Counted from the stretch's first letter, positions 43,460 to 53,401 are shown. The stretch: 59,501 nt of DNA from Kocuria carniphila (GCF_004136555.1 NZ_NOIT01000021.1:1-59501); one strand, 5' to 3'. Made by a program: numbers and translations. Notes: a model not told the origin generated them from the sequence alone.

Positions 43460-45736
43460 CTAGTCCACCCGGGCCATACCCTCCACCGGAGAGACTCGGG
43501 TGGCCCGGCGCACCGGGGCGGCCGAGGCCAGCACCGCCACCACCACGGCGGCCAGGATGATCGCCAGGAAGCCGGCCCACGGAACCGTCAGTTCCACGGT
43601 CATGTCCTCGGTCACCAGGGACATCACGCCCAGTGTTCCGAAGGCCCAACCGATCACCAGGCCCACGATCGTGGCCACCAGTGAGATCACGAGTGCCTCG
43701 CGGCGGATCATGGCGGCCAACTGTCGGCGGGTCAGGCCCAGCGCCCGCAACAGGGAGTTCTCGCGGACGCGTTCGAGCACCGACAGGGACATGGTCGAGG
43801 CGATACCGAGCACGGACACGACCACCGCTGCGGCCAGCAGTCCCAGGGTGACCGCGAGCATCACTTCCAGGATGGATACGTAACTGGCCTTTTCTAGGAG
43901 CGCGCCCTGGAGATCGCCCGGGGTCACGTTCAGGATGCCGGCGACCTTTTCCTGCAACTGCGCGGCGGCAGACGTATTCAGGGACTGAACAGCGTCGATC
44001 TGGGCGACTGCACCGTCCGCGGCGGCCGGGTCGGTGGTCTTGACGCCCAGCACGCCGTCCAACTCCGAGATCTCACGAATCTGATCCGGGCTCACCTGTC
44101 CCGCCCCTGCGGGAACGGAGATGTCCACGGGACGTTGCTGATCCAGTTCGCTGAGCAGGTTGGCCCTGGCTACGTGTTGGCCGGTGAGTACGGTGGCCAC
44201 CAGCAGCACGCCGATCAACAACGCGGTGGCTGTGGTTGCGGTGCGCGCCGGATAGCGGGCGGCGTTCACCGCGGCCAGGCGGGAGGGCTGGCCACCGGGA
44301 AGGATTCGTCCCACCCCCTGCACGAGCGGGGGTAGGTACAACCGCGCGGTCATCACTACGCCCAGGAAGCTCGCCAGACCGCCGGCGATGCCTAGAAGGG
44401 GTTCATGCACAGCCACCCCGAGTACCAGGGTCCCGGCGCCGGCCACGAGAATCAAGGCGCCCAGGACCACGCGAACGCGGGGAACGCCGTCGGCGGCACG
44501 AGAACCACGCAAGCCGTCCAGTGGCGAGGCCCCGTGGGCGCGGCGGGCGGGACCGAGCGAGGCAATCATGGTGAGCACGATGCCCGTGAGGAAACCCACC
44601 AGGAGGTCACGAGGAGCCACCGTCACGGTCACCACGCTGATCAGACCGGATGCTTTCAGAACCACGGCGAGCCCCCAGACGACGGCCACGCCGATCAGGG
44701 CACCCACGATCCCCAGGACCAGTCCTTCGGTGAGCACCGAGCGACGCACCTGCTTGCTCGTGGCACCCACGCACCGCAGCAGTGCGAGTTCACGGGCACG
44801 CTGGGCGGTCAGCACCGAGAGCGTGTTGGTCACGACCAGCAGGGCGACCAGGATCGACAGCCCCGCGAAAGCCAGCAAGAACATGGTCAGAACGTTGGAT
44901 CCTGCCGCGAGTTGATCGATGGTTTCTTCGGTCAACTGCTCGGGGGTAATCACCCGGAGCTCTGGCTGTTCCCCCTGACCGGCCGCCAGAATCCTGGCCA
45001 CATCGGTGTTCAGTCCCTGGATTCGGGCGTCGTTAGCGGAACCATCCAGCGTGAGTTGGATTGCCTGCAACGGGCGGTCCCCCATCATCTGACCGGGCGA
45101 GAAACGGGTCAGGCCGTCGTTGGTGAGCCACAGGCTCGCGAACGCTCCCGTGGCCGAATTTTCGCTCAGGCCGCTCACCGAATATTTCTTGGCCGCCGAC
45201 GGCGCTCCCACACCTTGGCCGGCCGCCTCACCGTCCCCAGCGGGTGCGCCGGCCAGTTCCTGGAGGGAAACGGTGTCCCCCACTCCCACCTTGAGCTTTT
45301 CCGCGAGGGACTCCGAAACCAGCGCCTGGTCAGCTGAGTTCGGAAAGGTTCCCTGCTCGATCTTTGCCGGGAGTAGCGACGGGTCATCCGGCAGGTTGGC
45401 CACCGGCGCGGCCGAACCGTCAGCGGCAACGGTGGAGGAGCTGGGGATGGCGATCGTCGAGTACTGGGCCCACACGGAGTCCACCCCGTCCACGCGGGAG
45501 ATTTCATCAATCTGCTGGGGGGTGGCGCTGAAGCTGGAAGTCGCGTCTGTCTTGGTGGTGACTACGGCATCCGCGTTCTTGTATTGAGCCACCACATCAT
45601 TGGTCATGCTGGCGGTCAGCGTGCTCGACAGGCCGAGTGCGGCAGTCATGAATCCGGCGGACACCGCCACCACAGCAAGAACCATCAGGTAGCGAGTCCA
45701 CTGCAGGCGGAGTCTGGACAGGACGACGGCGCGCAT
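43460..45736 (-). CDS. ABC transporter permease, FtsX/MacB type
   Basis: 758 aa with two FtsX-type permease cores. There is one early helix (YLMVLAVVAVSAGFMTAALGL) followed by a large extracytoplasmic region up to about residue 270, then helix groups near 275-400 and 420-500, and a second domain ending in helices near 640-740. Such permeases act in lipoprotein or peptide export or mechanotransmission rather than uptake. Its ATG overlaps the stop of the ATPase gene by one base. Confidence 0.88.
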   Translation of the reverse strand: MRAVVLSRLRLQWTRYLMVLAVVAVSAGFMTAALGLSSTLTASMTNDVVAQYKNADAVVTTKTDATSSFSATPQQIDEISRVDGVDSVWAQYSTIAIPSSSTVAADGSAAPVANLPDDPSLLPAKIEQGTFPNSADQALVSESLAEKLKVGVGDTVSLQELAGAPAGDGEAAGQGVGAPSAAKKYSVSGLSENSATGAFASLWLTNDGLTRFSPGQMMGDRPLQAIQLTLDGSANDARIQGLNTDVARILAAGQGEQPELRVITPEQLTEETIDQLAAGSNVLTMFLLAFAGLSILVALLVVTNTLSVLTAQRARELALLRCVGATSKQVRRSVLTEGLVLGIVGALIGVAVVWGLAVVLKASGLISVVTVTVAPRDLLVGFLTGIVLTMIASLGPARRAHGASPLDGLRGSRAADGVPRVRVVLGALILVAGAGTLVLGVAVHEPLLGIAGGLASFLGVVMTARLYLPPLVQGVGRILPGGQPSRLAAVNAARYPARTATTATALLIGVLLVATVLTGQHVARANLLSELDQQRPVDISVPAGAGQVSPDQIREISELDGVLGVKTTDPAAADGAVAQIDAVQSLNTSAAAQLQEKVAGILNVTPGDLQGALLEKASYVSILEVMLAVTLGLLAAAVVVSVLGIASTMSLSVLERVRENSLLRALGLTRRQLAAMIRREALVISLVATIVGLVIGWAFGTLGVMSLVTEDMTVELTVPWAGFLAIILAAVVVAVLASAAPVRRATRVSPVEGMARVD

Positions 45737-46593
45737 CAGTGATCACCCGTCGCGGCGTCGTCGGCCTGGATGCGGCCGTCCCTGACCCGGACCACGCGGT
45801 CGGCGGCCTTGGCGACCTCGGGATCGTGCGTCACGATGACCACGGTCTGGTTGAACTCGTCCACGCTGCGGCGCAGCATGCCCAGGACCTCGTGGGAGGT
45901 GGTGCTGTCGAGAGCGCCGGTGGGTTCGTCCGCGATGATCACCGACGGTTCGGGAAACAGCGCACGCGCGATCGCCACGCGCTGTTGCTGACCTCCGGAC
46001 ATCTCGTCCGGTCGATGCTCCAACCGGGAGCGGATGCCCAGTGTGTCAGCCAGTGCCTCGAGCCGTTGCGCGTTGACCTTCTTGCCGGCGAGTGACAGGG
46101 GAAGTTCGATGTTCTGCCGCGCGGTGAGCGTGGGCACCAGGTTGAATGCTTGGAACACGAAACCCACGTGATCGCGGCGGAAGCGGGTGAGCTGATCGTC
46201 CGACAGGCCGGTGATGTCCTGGCCGCCCACCACGATGCGCGTGTTGGGGTCCTTGTCCGGAACGTCCAAGCCGGCCAAGCAGTGCACCAGGGTCGATTTA
46301 CCCGATCCGGAGGGACCCATTACGGCCACCAGGGTGCCCGCGGGGATTTCAATGCTCACTCGGTCCAACGCCTTGACGGAGGCCTCACCGGTTCCGTAGG
46401 TGCGGGAGACGTTCGCGGCGACCACGGCCAGCGAGCGGTGTTGCTGGTGCTGGCCTTGCGTGTGCCGCGCAGAATTCTGGTCCGTGGGTGACGATGCGGT
46501 GGAGCCTGCCTGTGTCTGGCCGGTCGGCTGCTGGGTCTGCTGCCCCCACGGCAGGCCCTTCGAGTGCTGGGTTTCGGTGCGAGTCGTGTTCAT
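45736..46593 (-). CDS. ABC transporter ATP-binding protein, MacB/LolD type
   Basis: 285 aa. Walker A GPSGSGKST, signature MSGGQQQRVAIARAL, Walker B VIIADEPTGALD and the switch His in VIVTHDPEVA are intact. The first 50 residues are an unusual Gln/Thr/Ser-rich extension. It powers the permease encoded immediately downstream. Confidence 0.92.
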   Translation of the reverse strand: MNTTRTETQHSKGLPWGQQTQQPTGQTQAGSTASSPTDQNSARHTQGQHQQHRSLAVVAANVSRTYGTGEASVKALDRVSIEIPAGTLVAVMGPSGSGKSTLVHCLAGLDVPDKDPNTRIVVGGQDITGLSDDQLTRFRRDHVGFVFQAFNLVPTLTARQNIELPLSLAGKKVNAQRLEALADTLGIRSRLEHRPDEMSGGQQQRVAIARALFPEPSVIIADEPTGALDSTTSHEVLGMLRRSVDEFNQTVVIVTHDPEVAKAADRVVRVRDGRIQADDAATGDH

Positions 46594-46727
46594 GCTTCAA
46601 CTCTGTCCAATTCAAGACACGAGCACATCGGGCGGGGGTACCGAACCCGCAGGTCATCCCCTCATCCTGGGGTCTGAGACAGCCGCGCCAAACCATGCTC
46701 GGGAATGAGAATTCAGCCTCGCAGCAG

Positions 46728-47537
46728 TCAGGAGACCGCGGACTTGATGTCTACGGACGTCACTCGGTCCACTTCGGTGAAGACATCCTGCGCTGTGCGC
46801 GCCGGCCAGTCTGTGGGTACGAGCGCCGCGGGAAGCATGGGGGTTCGCCGGGTGATCTCCAACCATTCCGTGTTCACCAACAACCGGCGGTGCAATGATG
46901 CGTTGTGGTCCATGACGAAGGGACTCCAGCGTTCGATGAACTCTTCGTAACCGCGCGAGATCTCGGCCAGATCGAAAGCTTCCCGCAGGATCTGGTCATG
47001 GGTCGTGGAACCGGCCGGAACACTGGTGAACGCACGGACGCACTCGCTGCCCTCGATGGCACTCACCAAGCGGTCCACGTCCAGGACACCCGGTGCGACC
47101 CACACGCCGTTCTGCAAGCGTCCAAACCCGCCCCATTCGAGCGCGGATTGCAATTGCCGCCGCAGATTTCTGGCCTTTTCGGGGAGCGAGTAGAACACAT
47201 GGGTCCATTGACCGTCCCAATCCTGCATCAGCACATCCGGGTCGTGCACGCGCACGTATCCCTCCTGCAGAACCGGCATGCCTCGAGCGCCAATGGAGTA
47301 CACCGTTTCCCGGCCCAGACGCTGCTTGGTCATGAACCCCTTCTTGGACATCCGAGCCAAGGTCATGCGGGTTGCGTCCTCGGAAACGCCCAGAGGTTTG
47401 AGTACTTCGATGATCCCCTTGGTCGTAAGCCACAAGTCCTCGACCGCCACGTACATGCCGAACAGCGCCATGATGGCGGTCTGCGCCGTGGGTCCTTCGA
47501 ACTCCGGGAGGTCCGAGGGCGCGGTGTCAGTGCTCAT
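46728..47537 (-). CDS. PaaX family transcriptional regulator
   Basis: 269 aa, the normal length. The PaaX N-terminal HTH (TAQTAIMALFGMYV...LGVSEDATRMTLARMSKKGFM), the Cas2-like middle domain and the helical C-terminal domain are recognisable. PaaX represses phenylacetate genes through phenylacetyl-CoA in Proteobacteria, but no paa genes are here; actinobacterial paralogues control other catabolic genes. It is divergent from an MHS transporter, its likely target. AGAAGGA precedes ATG 47537. Confidence 0.85.
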   Translation of the reverse strand: MSTDTAPSDLPEFEGPTAQTAIMALFGMYVAVEDLWLTTKGIIEVLKPLGVSEDATRMTLARMSKKGFMTKQRLGRETVYSIGARGMPVLQEGYVRVHDPDVLMQDWDGQWTHVFYSLPEKARNLRRQLQSALEWGGFGRLQNGVWVAPGVLDVDRLVSAIEGSECVRAFTSVPAGSTTHDQILREAFDLAEISRGYEEFIERWSPFVMDHNASLHRRLLVNTEWLEITRRTPMLPAALVPTDWPARTAQDVFTEVDRVTSVDIKSAVS

Positions 47538-47762
47538 GAAGTCCTTCTGGCAGCGGGGGCGGGCATTCCCGAGGACAGATGAACGCCCACGTTCGTGCGG
47601 AATCAAGCATATCCATTTCACGACTTTTGACAATTGATTGACTTAACGGACGATAGTTGTCTAACGTGATGCGCACCACAGATTGCGTCAGTCATGGCTC
47701 GATCCGCAGACCTTTTCCAGTTCCCGCTGCCGTGGCGCATTTGCCGCCTTCTAGGAGTTCAC
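47538..47762. promoter_or_regulatory. Divergent control region of PaaX-type regulator and MHS transporter
   Basis: An AT-richer block at 47620-47670 contains TTGACAATTG, GACTTAACGG and AGTTGTCTAACG. The arms GACAA and TTGTC are in inverted orientation and could be an operator. Two TTGAC elements here are good -35 candidates. The assignment is tentative. Confidence 0.4.
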
Positions 47763-49094
47763 ATGTCCGCAACAGTCACCCCTCAGCTGAACCAGCTGAG
47801 CGTGCAGGAAAAGCGCAAGGAAGCGCGCCGCGTGGTCCTGTCCAGCTACCTGGGCAGCACCATCGAGTTCTACGACTTCCTGCTGTACGCCACCGCCGCC
47901 GCACTGGTCTTCCCGCACGTCTTCTTCGCCGGCCTGGATCCGCTGGCCGCAACCGTTGCCTCCTACGGCACCTTTGCCGCGGGTTACATCGCCCGCCCTC
48001 TCGGTGGCGTCATCTTCGGTCACTTCGGCGATCGCCTGGGTCGTAAAAAGATGCTGATCCTGTCCATGCTGATCATGGGTGTGGCGTCCACGTTGATCGG
48101 CCTGATCCCGTCCGGTGCCGTCATCGGCTCGTGGGGCGCCATCATCCTGGTGACGCTGCGCCTCATGCAGGGCGTTGCCATCGGTGGCGAGTGGGGCGGT
48201 GCCGCGCTCATGGCCCTGGAGCACGCAGAGCCCAAGAAACGCGGATTCGCGGCGTCCTTCGTCAACGCCGGCGCACCGACCGGTTCCGCACTGGGAACCT
48301 TTGTCATGGGCCTCTTCGCCTCTCTCCCCGAAGATCAGTTCCTCTCGTGGGGTTGGCGCGTACCGTTCCTGCTTTCGGCCGCCCTGCTGATCGTGGGCCT
48401 CGTGATCCGCGCCAAGATCTCCGAGAGCCCCATTTTCGCCGCAGCCGTTGAGGCAGATGAGAACTCGCCTAAGAAGGCCGCTCTCCCCATTTGGAGTGTC
48501 ATCCGCCGCCCCAAGAACTTGCTGCTGGTGATGTTCGGCGGTGCGGCCGGTTTCGCCCTGCAGGTGGTCATGGCCTCGTTCGCCGTGACCTACGCGGTGT
48601 CCCACGGTGCCGAGCGTCAGCCCGTCCTCTACGCGTTTGCCACCGCTTCACTGTTGTCCGTTGCCGTGGTGGTCGTGATGGGCAAGGTGTCCGACCGCTT
48701 GGGTCGCCGCCCGGTGATGTTGATCGGCATGGTTGCCTTCATCGCCCTGCTGCTCCCCATCTTCAACTGGCTTGCATCCTCCAACATCCTGTTGATCTTC
48801 TTCGCCTTCATGGTGGGCCTCACTTGCCACAGCACCATCTACGGTCCGCTGGCGGCGTTCATCTCCGAACAGTTCGGCACCGCGGCTCGCTACACCGGCG
48901 CCTCCGTGGGTTACCAGATGGCCACCCTGCTGGGTGCGGGCTTCACGCCCTCGATCCTGGCCACCCTGTACGGCGCCGACGGTCAGATCAGCCGCGTGCT
49001 GCTCTACCTGGGCATCCTCACGGCCATCAGTGGCATCGCCATCCTGCTGACCAAGGAGTCCAAGAACATCGACCTGCACACCTACGAGCACTAA
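47763..49094 (+). CDS. MFS transporter, metabolite:proton symporter (MHS) family
   Basis: 443 aa with twelve helices. SSYLGSTIEFYDFLLYATAAALVFPHVFF and GHFGDRLGRKKMLILSMLIMG are hallmarks of the MHS group (shikimate, citrate, proline betaine and aromatic acid carriers). GGAG precedes ATG 47763. The divergent PaaX-type regulator suggests induction by an aromatic or CoA-activated acid. A terminator with perfect arms follows. Confidence 0.88.
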   Translation: MSATVTPQLNQLSVQEKRKEARRVVLSSYLGSTIEFYDFLLYATAAALVFPHVFFAGLDPLAATVASYGTFAAGYIARPLGGVIFGHFGDRLGRKKMLILSMLIMGVASTLIGLIPSGAVIGSWGAIILVTLRLMQGVAIGGEWGGAALMALEHAEPKKRGFAASFVNAGAPTGSALGTFVMGLFASLPEDQFLSWGWRVPFLLSAALLIVGLVIRAKISESPIFAAAVEADENSPKKAALPIWSVIRRPKNLLLVMFGGAAGFALQVVMASFAVTYAVSHGAERQPVLYAFATASLLSVAVVVVMGKVSDRLGRRPVMLIGMVAFIALLLPIFNWLASSNILLIFFAFMVGLTCHSTIYGPLAAFISEQFGTAARYTGASVGYQMATLLGAGFTPSILATLYGADGQISRVLLYLGILTAISGIAILLTKESKNIDLHTYEH

Positions 49095-49108
49095 ACCCAT
49101 AGCTCCAC

Positions 49109-49145
49109 GAAACGCCCCGCGAATCTCGAATTTGCGGGGCGTTTC
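49109..49145. terminator. Terminator after the MHS transporter
   Basis: Perfect 12-bp arms GAAACGCCCCGC (49109-49120) and GCGGGGCGTTTC (49134-49145) with a 13-nt loop. The terminal A and T runs make it bidirectional, serving also the convergent response regulator gene. Confidence 0.85.
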
Positions 49146-49169
49146 ACATGAGCGTTTCAGGCGGCACCG

Positions 49170-49958
49170 TCAGGCAGTGACCACTCCGGTTTCGTAGGTA
49201 ATCACCACGGCCTGCACCCGGTCGCGGGCACCCAGCTTGGCCAGGATGTGGGACACGTGCGTTTTCACGGTCGGCTCGGAGAGGAACAGTTCGGACATGA
49301 TCTCCGCGTTGGACAGCCCCCGCCCCACGAGCTCGAAGACTTCTCGCTCGCGCGCGGTCAGCGATGCCAGTCGCGGGTTCTCCCACGGATTCGACGCCGC
49401 CGCGGGCACCTGCCCCGGGCTCGTTGCGTTCCCGGCCACCCCCGTAGGTGACGCATGCGCGGCGTCTGCGGGAGCGGCGTCGTCGTTGGAGGAATCGGCA
49501 ATCAAATGGTCGAGCAAGCGACGCGTGGTGGAGGGCGCGATCACCGCATCCCCGCGGGCGACGGTGCGAATGGCTTCGAGCAACTCCTCGGGGCGAGCGT
49601 CCTTGAGGAGAAACCCGCTGGCCCCGGCACGAATGCCGTCCAGGGCGTATTCGTCCAGATCGAACGTTGTGAGCACGATGACCTTGGTCTGTGAGTGCGC
49701 CGCAAGGATGGCCTGAGTGGCCTCGATGCCGTTGAGCCGGGGCATGCGTACGTCCATGAGCACCACGTCCGGCACGCGGTCCGTCCCCAGAGCAGCCGCG
49801 ACGAAGTCCACGGCTTCCTGACCGTCACCGGCCTCGCCAATGACCGTGAGATCCGGCTGGGAATCCACGAGCATGCGGAAACCGCCGCGCACGAGAGGTT
49901 GGTCGTCAACGATGAGCACTCGCGATGCGGCGGTGGGCTCTGCGGGGGTGGAACTCAC
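49170..49958 (-). CDS. NarL/LuxR family response regulator
   Basis: 262 aa. The receiver has D18/D19 and the phosphorylation site D69 in VVLMDVRMPRL. The LuxR HTH is LTAREREVFELVGRGLSNAEIMSELFLSEPTVKTHVSHILAKLG. An unusually long Ala/Pro/Ser-rich linker of about 50 residues joins the two domains. The GTG start overlaps the kinase stop by 4 bp. Confidence 0.92.
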   Translation of the reverse strand: MSSTPAEPTAASRVLIVDDQPLVRGGFRMLVDSQPDLTVIGEAGDGQEAVDFVAAALGTDRVPDVVLMDVRMPRLNGIEATQAILAAHSQTKVIVLTTFDLDEYALDGIRAGASGFLLKDARPEELLEAIRTVARGDAVIAPSTTRRLLDHLIADSSNDDAAPADAAHASPTGVAGNATSPGQVPAAASNPWENPRLASLTAREREVFELVGRGLSNAEIMSELFLSEPTVKTHVSHILAKLGARDRVQAVVITYETGVVTA

Positions 49959-51178
49959 GCGTCCTCCGTGGGGATGTCCGTGGGAATGGTGGCCTGAACG
50001 ACGAATACGTCCGATCGAGTCGCGTGTGGACCCGCCGTCATCTCCCCACCGTACAGAGCCACACGCTCACGCAAGCCCTGCAACCCGTGACCGGCGCCCG
50101 GCGCGCGGGGTGAATCGTTACCCCCCGCGCCGTCATTGATGATTTCCACCCACGAAAAATCCGGGCGGTGCTCAATGGACACGCGCACGGACGAAGCCTG
50201 CCACGCGTGCTTCAGGACGTTGGTGAGCCCCTCTTGCACCACACGGTAGAGGCTCAGCTGCGCTCCGGTGCTGAGTGCGGGCGTGCCCTTCTCAGCGAAC
50301 TGCACGGGGAGACCCGCGGCCTTCACCGACTGAACCAGTTCGGGAATGTCGCCGAGCTGCGGCACGGGTTTGGTCTCGGTCTCGTCATCGGTACGCAGCA
50401 CGCCCAGCAATTTGCGCATCTCGGTCAACGACCCGCGTGCAGTTTCGGCGATCGTCTCCAGAGTCTGCGCGGCCACGTCCGGGTTCGACGCCGCCGCGTA
50501 CCGCGCGCCGTCCGCCTGCGCAATCACCACGGACAGCGAGTGCGCGACCACATCGTGCATTTCCCGGGCGATGCGCGTGCGTTCATCCTGGGCGGCGATC
50601 CGTACTTCTTGCTCGCGCTCCACCTCGAGGCGGCGGGCCCGGTCCTCGAGTTGTTCACGACGGCGCCAGCGGTTTCGCGCCAAATCTCCCGCGAGGAACG
50701 CGACGATCACGAACAACGCACTCACCACGAAGAACATCAAGGACGCCAGCACCCATTCCAGGACCGTGCCGTCTTCGAAGAACACGAAGAACCATCTGCG
50801 GCACATGAGGGCGAACACCAAGCACCCCAACAGCGCGGCGATCAGGACCGTGCGTCGCTTCTTCTTGGACGCACGCACCGCCACCGTGTACATCAGGCAC
50901 GGGACGGCCCACATGCAGAGCCCGATGGCGGCGACATTGAACAACACCAGCACGCCGAGGGCCAGAACCCCCACGGCGAAGGCCGTTGCCACGGGTGCCG
51001 CTCGCCGGAAGAACAACGGAAGTGCCACCACCGCGGCACACCAAAAACTCTTGCCTGCGTCCAGCGCTCCGGCAGTCATGAAGAACAGCGAAAAGATGAT
51101 CCCACCACCCATCAGCAGGGCATTACTGAGGTGGGGGTGTTCTTCTGCCCAGCGCGCGAGCCGTACGTGGAGTGCCAT
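49955..51178 (-). CDS. NarL-type sensor histidine kinase (DesK-like architecture)
   Basis: About 407 aa. Five to six hydrophobic helices in the first 180 residues with no large external loop are followed by HisKA_3 (ERTRIAREMHDVVAHSLSVVIAQ) and HATPase with VVQEGLTNVLKHA and GHGLQGLRERV. It phosphorylates the downstream regulator. Starts at 51178 (MALHVRL) or 51208 are both possible. A palindrome at 51237-51264 lies just upstream. Confidence 0.88.
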   Translation of the reverse strand: MALHVRLARWAEEHPHLSNALLMGGGIIFSLFFMTAGALDAGKSFWCAAVVALPLFFRRAAPVATAFAVGVLALGVLVLFNVAAIGLCMWAVPCLMYTVAVRASKKKRRTVLIAALLGCLVFALMCRRWFFVFFEDGTVLEWVLASLMFFVVSALFVIVAFLAGDLARNRWRRREQLEDRARRLEVEREQEVRIAAQDERTRIAREMHDVVAHSLSVVIAQADGARYAAASNPDVAAQTLETIAETARGSLTEMRKLLGVLRTDDETETKPVPQLGDIPELVQSVKAAGLPVQFAEKGTPALSTGAQLSLYRVVQEGLTNVLKHAWQASSVRVSIEHRPDFSWVEIINDGAGGNDSPRAPGAGHGLQGLRERVALYGGEMTAGPHATRSDVFVVQATIPTDIPTEDA

Positions 51179-51236
51179 CGATCCGAGGGTAGCGAGCTTT
51201 CGTGCCAAGGGTCGTCGTGCTCGAGTATGAGTGACT

Positions 51237-51264
51237 TGATGAAGGGCTCATTGAGCTTTCATCA
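51237..51264. promoter_or_regulatory. Palindrome upstream of the two-component operon
   Basis: TGATGAA followed by GCTCA at 51237-51250 is mirrored by TGAGC and TTCATCA at 51252-51264. It lies 29 bp before the earliest kinase start, between that operon and the secreted GHL15-like gene, so it is a good candidate for the response regulator box. Confidence 0.5.
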
Positions 51265-51340
51265 GAATGCGTACTAAAGAGACATCCGCAACATACCTGC
51301 TAGTCACACCCATTCGTTACTGTTTCGTTACATTTTTGGC

Positions 51341-52822
51341 ATGCGATTCAGATCCCAACATTCGCGTACTTCGCGCCGATCCCTGTCCATTGCCGGAACC
51401 ATGACCGCCCTGCTCACGTTGGTGGCAACCACCATGCCCGCTCAGGCCGCTCCGGTTCCGACCACACCCACCGCGCCGACACCGCCCTCCGGCACCGCGC
51501 CGGCCTATCTGCACGGTTTCCAACAGCCACAGCAGCTGTGCCCCGGTGGCCAGCTCGTCGGCAAGGTCTCCGACGCCATCGTCGATCCCACCGTTGCGGT
51601 GGCCGGTGGCCGCGGCGAGTGCACGCTGGCCGATATGAAGGCCGCCAACCCCGGCACCACGTTCTACGCCTACATGAACCTGGGCGCCATGTCCGAGCGC
51701 AGTCCCGAGAACGGCGCCTTCCAACGCACGTGTGCGGACCCCTCGTCGGACGGCCGCAAGTTCGGCGTTATTCCCCGGAACTCCCGCGTGGCCACCAACT
51801 CGATGGGTATGGCCACCTACCCCGGTTGGAACTACTCGACCATTTCCAACCTCTCGAATGGGTACGCGGACGCGTGCGCAACCGCCGCGGCCAAGCTGCT
51901 CCAAGCGCCGTCGTTGCCCGGTCGTGTGACCAAGGCGCGCCCGGCCAAGTTCGACGGTGTGTTCTTCGACGACGTCGCGATGACCGCCGGACACGGCCAG
52001 GACATGGATTACGTGGGTAAGTGGGGTCCGTGGGCGGATGACAATGCTTACGCGCGCCGTGCAACCGCCGTGGTCGACAGCGTCAATCGCCAGCTGGACA
52101 ACCGCCTCAAGCGCGATGTTCCCCTGGCCGTGAACCTCGGCATCTACCCTGAGAAGCCCTCCAACGTGGCCCGCGCCAATGAACTGGCGCGCACCGGTGC
52201 GGTGGACTTTGCGATGCGCGAGTTCAGCACGCAGGACCGCAATGGCTCTCCCCTGTCCACCGCATACCTGAGGAAGTCCGCGGACGTGAATCGCCAACTC
52301 ACCGCCGCGGGCATGCCGATCCTGAACCATGACTACGCAGTCTCGAAGCGGGCCGTGGGTGCCGCAGGTTACGGCCAGGGCAAGGCCATCAACGGTGGCG
52401 CACAGTGCCTCAAGGCGGGAAATACCGCGGTGGCCAGGGCAGCCGATACTCGCCGCGAACGCGACTACCGGATGCTGCTGGGGCAGACCCTGCTGACCCG
52501 CGACTCGGGCGCGCGCGGCGTGAAGGCCGTGATCCCGCAGGTCGAGAACTGCCAGGACCAGATCGCTCGCAACACCGGCCTGGCCGAGAGGGTCACGGAC
52601 CGCTCCGTGAACCCCAATGCCGCTGGCGTCCGTGAGCTGCGGGACGCCGTGAACAACGGGGTCTACGGAACGGGTGCGCGCTCCACCTCGAACCAGGTGC
52701 TCGTGCGCAAGCTGTCCAACAACCGCTACGTACTGGTGAACCCGACCAACACCCACCGCAGCGTGTCGCTCAACGGCAAGTCGTGGAGTGTGCCGGGCCG
52801 CTCAGCAGCTCTGGCGGGGTAA
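51341..52822 (+). CDS. Secreted putative glycoside hydrolase-like protein (GHL15-like)
   Basis: 493 aa. A Sec signal peptide ends at AQA near residue 36. The rest resembles the hypothetical glycosyl hydrolase 15 (GHL15) TIM-barrel group: FYAYMNLGAM, FDGVFFDDVAMT with the Asp pair expected in the active site, and a long conserved C-terminal half ending in a small beta domain (NQVLVRKLSNNRYVLVNPTNTHRSV). Such proteins probably act on extracellular or wall polysaccharide, without a proven substrate. The start lacks a visible ribosome-binding site. The divergent two-component operon might control it. Confidence 0.7.
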   Translation: MRFRSQHSRTSRRSLSIAGTMTALLTLVATTMPAQAAPVPTTPTAPTPPSGTAPAYLHGFQQPQQLCPGGQLVGKVSDAIVDPTVAVAGGRGECTLADMKAANPGTTFYAYMNLGAMSERSPENGAFQRTCADPSSDGRKFGVIPRNSRVATNSMGMATYPGWNYSTISNLSNGYADACATAAAKLLQAPSLPGRVTKARPAKFDGVFFDDVAMTAGHGQDMDYVGKWGPWADDNAYARRATAVVDSVNRQLDNRLKRDVPLAVNLGIYPEKPSNVARANELARTGAVDFAMREFSTQDRNGSPLSTAYLRKSADVNRQLTAAGMPILNHDYAVSKRAVGAAGYGQGKAINGGAQCLKAGNTAVARAADTRRERDYRMLLGQTLLTRDSGARGVKAVIPQVENCQDQIARNTGLAERVTDRSVNPNAAGVRELRDAVNNGVYGTGARSTSNQVLVRKLSNNRYVLVNPTNTHRSVSLNGKSWSVPGRSAALAG

Positions 52823-52825
52823 TCC

Positions 52826-53401
52826 CTAGTTGAACCACTCGGTGGGCGGGCCTGCGTTCAGCAAGATCGTGAACAACAGGGCCACGAACACCACCAAGAT
52901 CACGGCCGAGAGAATCGGCCAGCGCAGGATCACGGCCAGGAGCCGCTCGGCAGCAGTGCGAGCGGGTTCCTGGCCGTTCTGCGGTGCGCCACCGGCCGGA
53001 GCCACACGCCACTGCGACGACAGCAGACCCTTACGGTCCACGTGACGTTCGAAGGGAACCGTTGCGAACGGAACGGCCGCCAGGAGCAGGCCCAGAATTC
53101 CCTTGGGCGCAGGCCAGCGCTGATCCGTCCACACGACCACGGTGGACACGCAGTAGGACAGGAACACGAAGCCGTGGATGCTGCCTGCGATCCGCATGGT
53201 CCAGTCCGGTGCACCCAGTGCGTACTTGCCGATCATGGCCGCGATCAGCAACGCCCACGTGATCATCTCCGAGGTGGCCACCACGCGGTAGAGACCCCGG
53301 GGGCTCACGCGCGGCGTGTCGGTCGGAGACGTGCTGGTGTTCGGATTCGCGGCGTTGTTCACGCGCTCTCCGGATGCTGCTGAAGCTGACTGGCTGGGCA
53401 T
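52826..53401 (-). CDS. DUF3817 domain membrane protein
   Basis: 191 aa with four helices: three in the DUF3817 core (EMITWALLIAAMIGKYALG, IHGFVFLSYCVSTVVVW, KGILGLLLAAVPFATVPFERH) and one at the C-terminus. The N-terminal 40 residues are Ser/Asn-rich. The family is widespread in actinobacteria and of unknown function. CAGGGAGA precedes ATG 53401. It converges tail to tail with the GHL15-like gene. Confidence 0.82.
   Translation of the reverse strand: MPSQSASAASGERVNNAANPNTSTSPTDTPRVSPRGLYRVVATSEMITWALLIAAMIGKYALGAPDWTMRIAGSIHGFVFLSYCVSTVVVWTDQRWPAPKGILGLLLAAVPFATVPFERHVDRKGLLSSQWRVAPAGGAPQNGQEPARTAAERLLAVILRWPILSAVILVVFVALLFTILLNAGPPTEWFN

Noticed and set aside
47763-49094. Phenylacetate degradation locus because of the PaaX regulator
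   Set aside because: No paaA-K type genes are present; only a transporter is adjacent, so a phenylacetate role is not supported.
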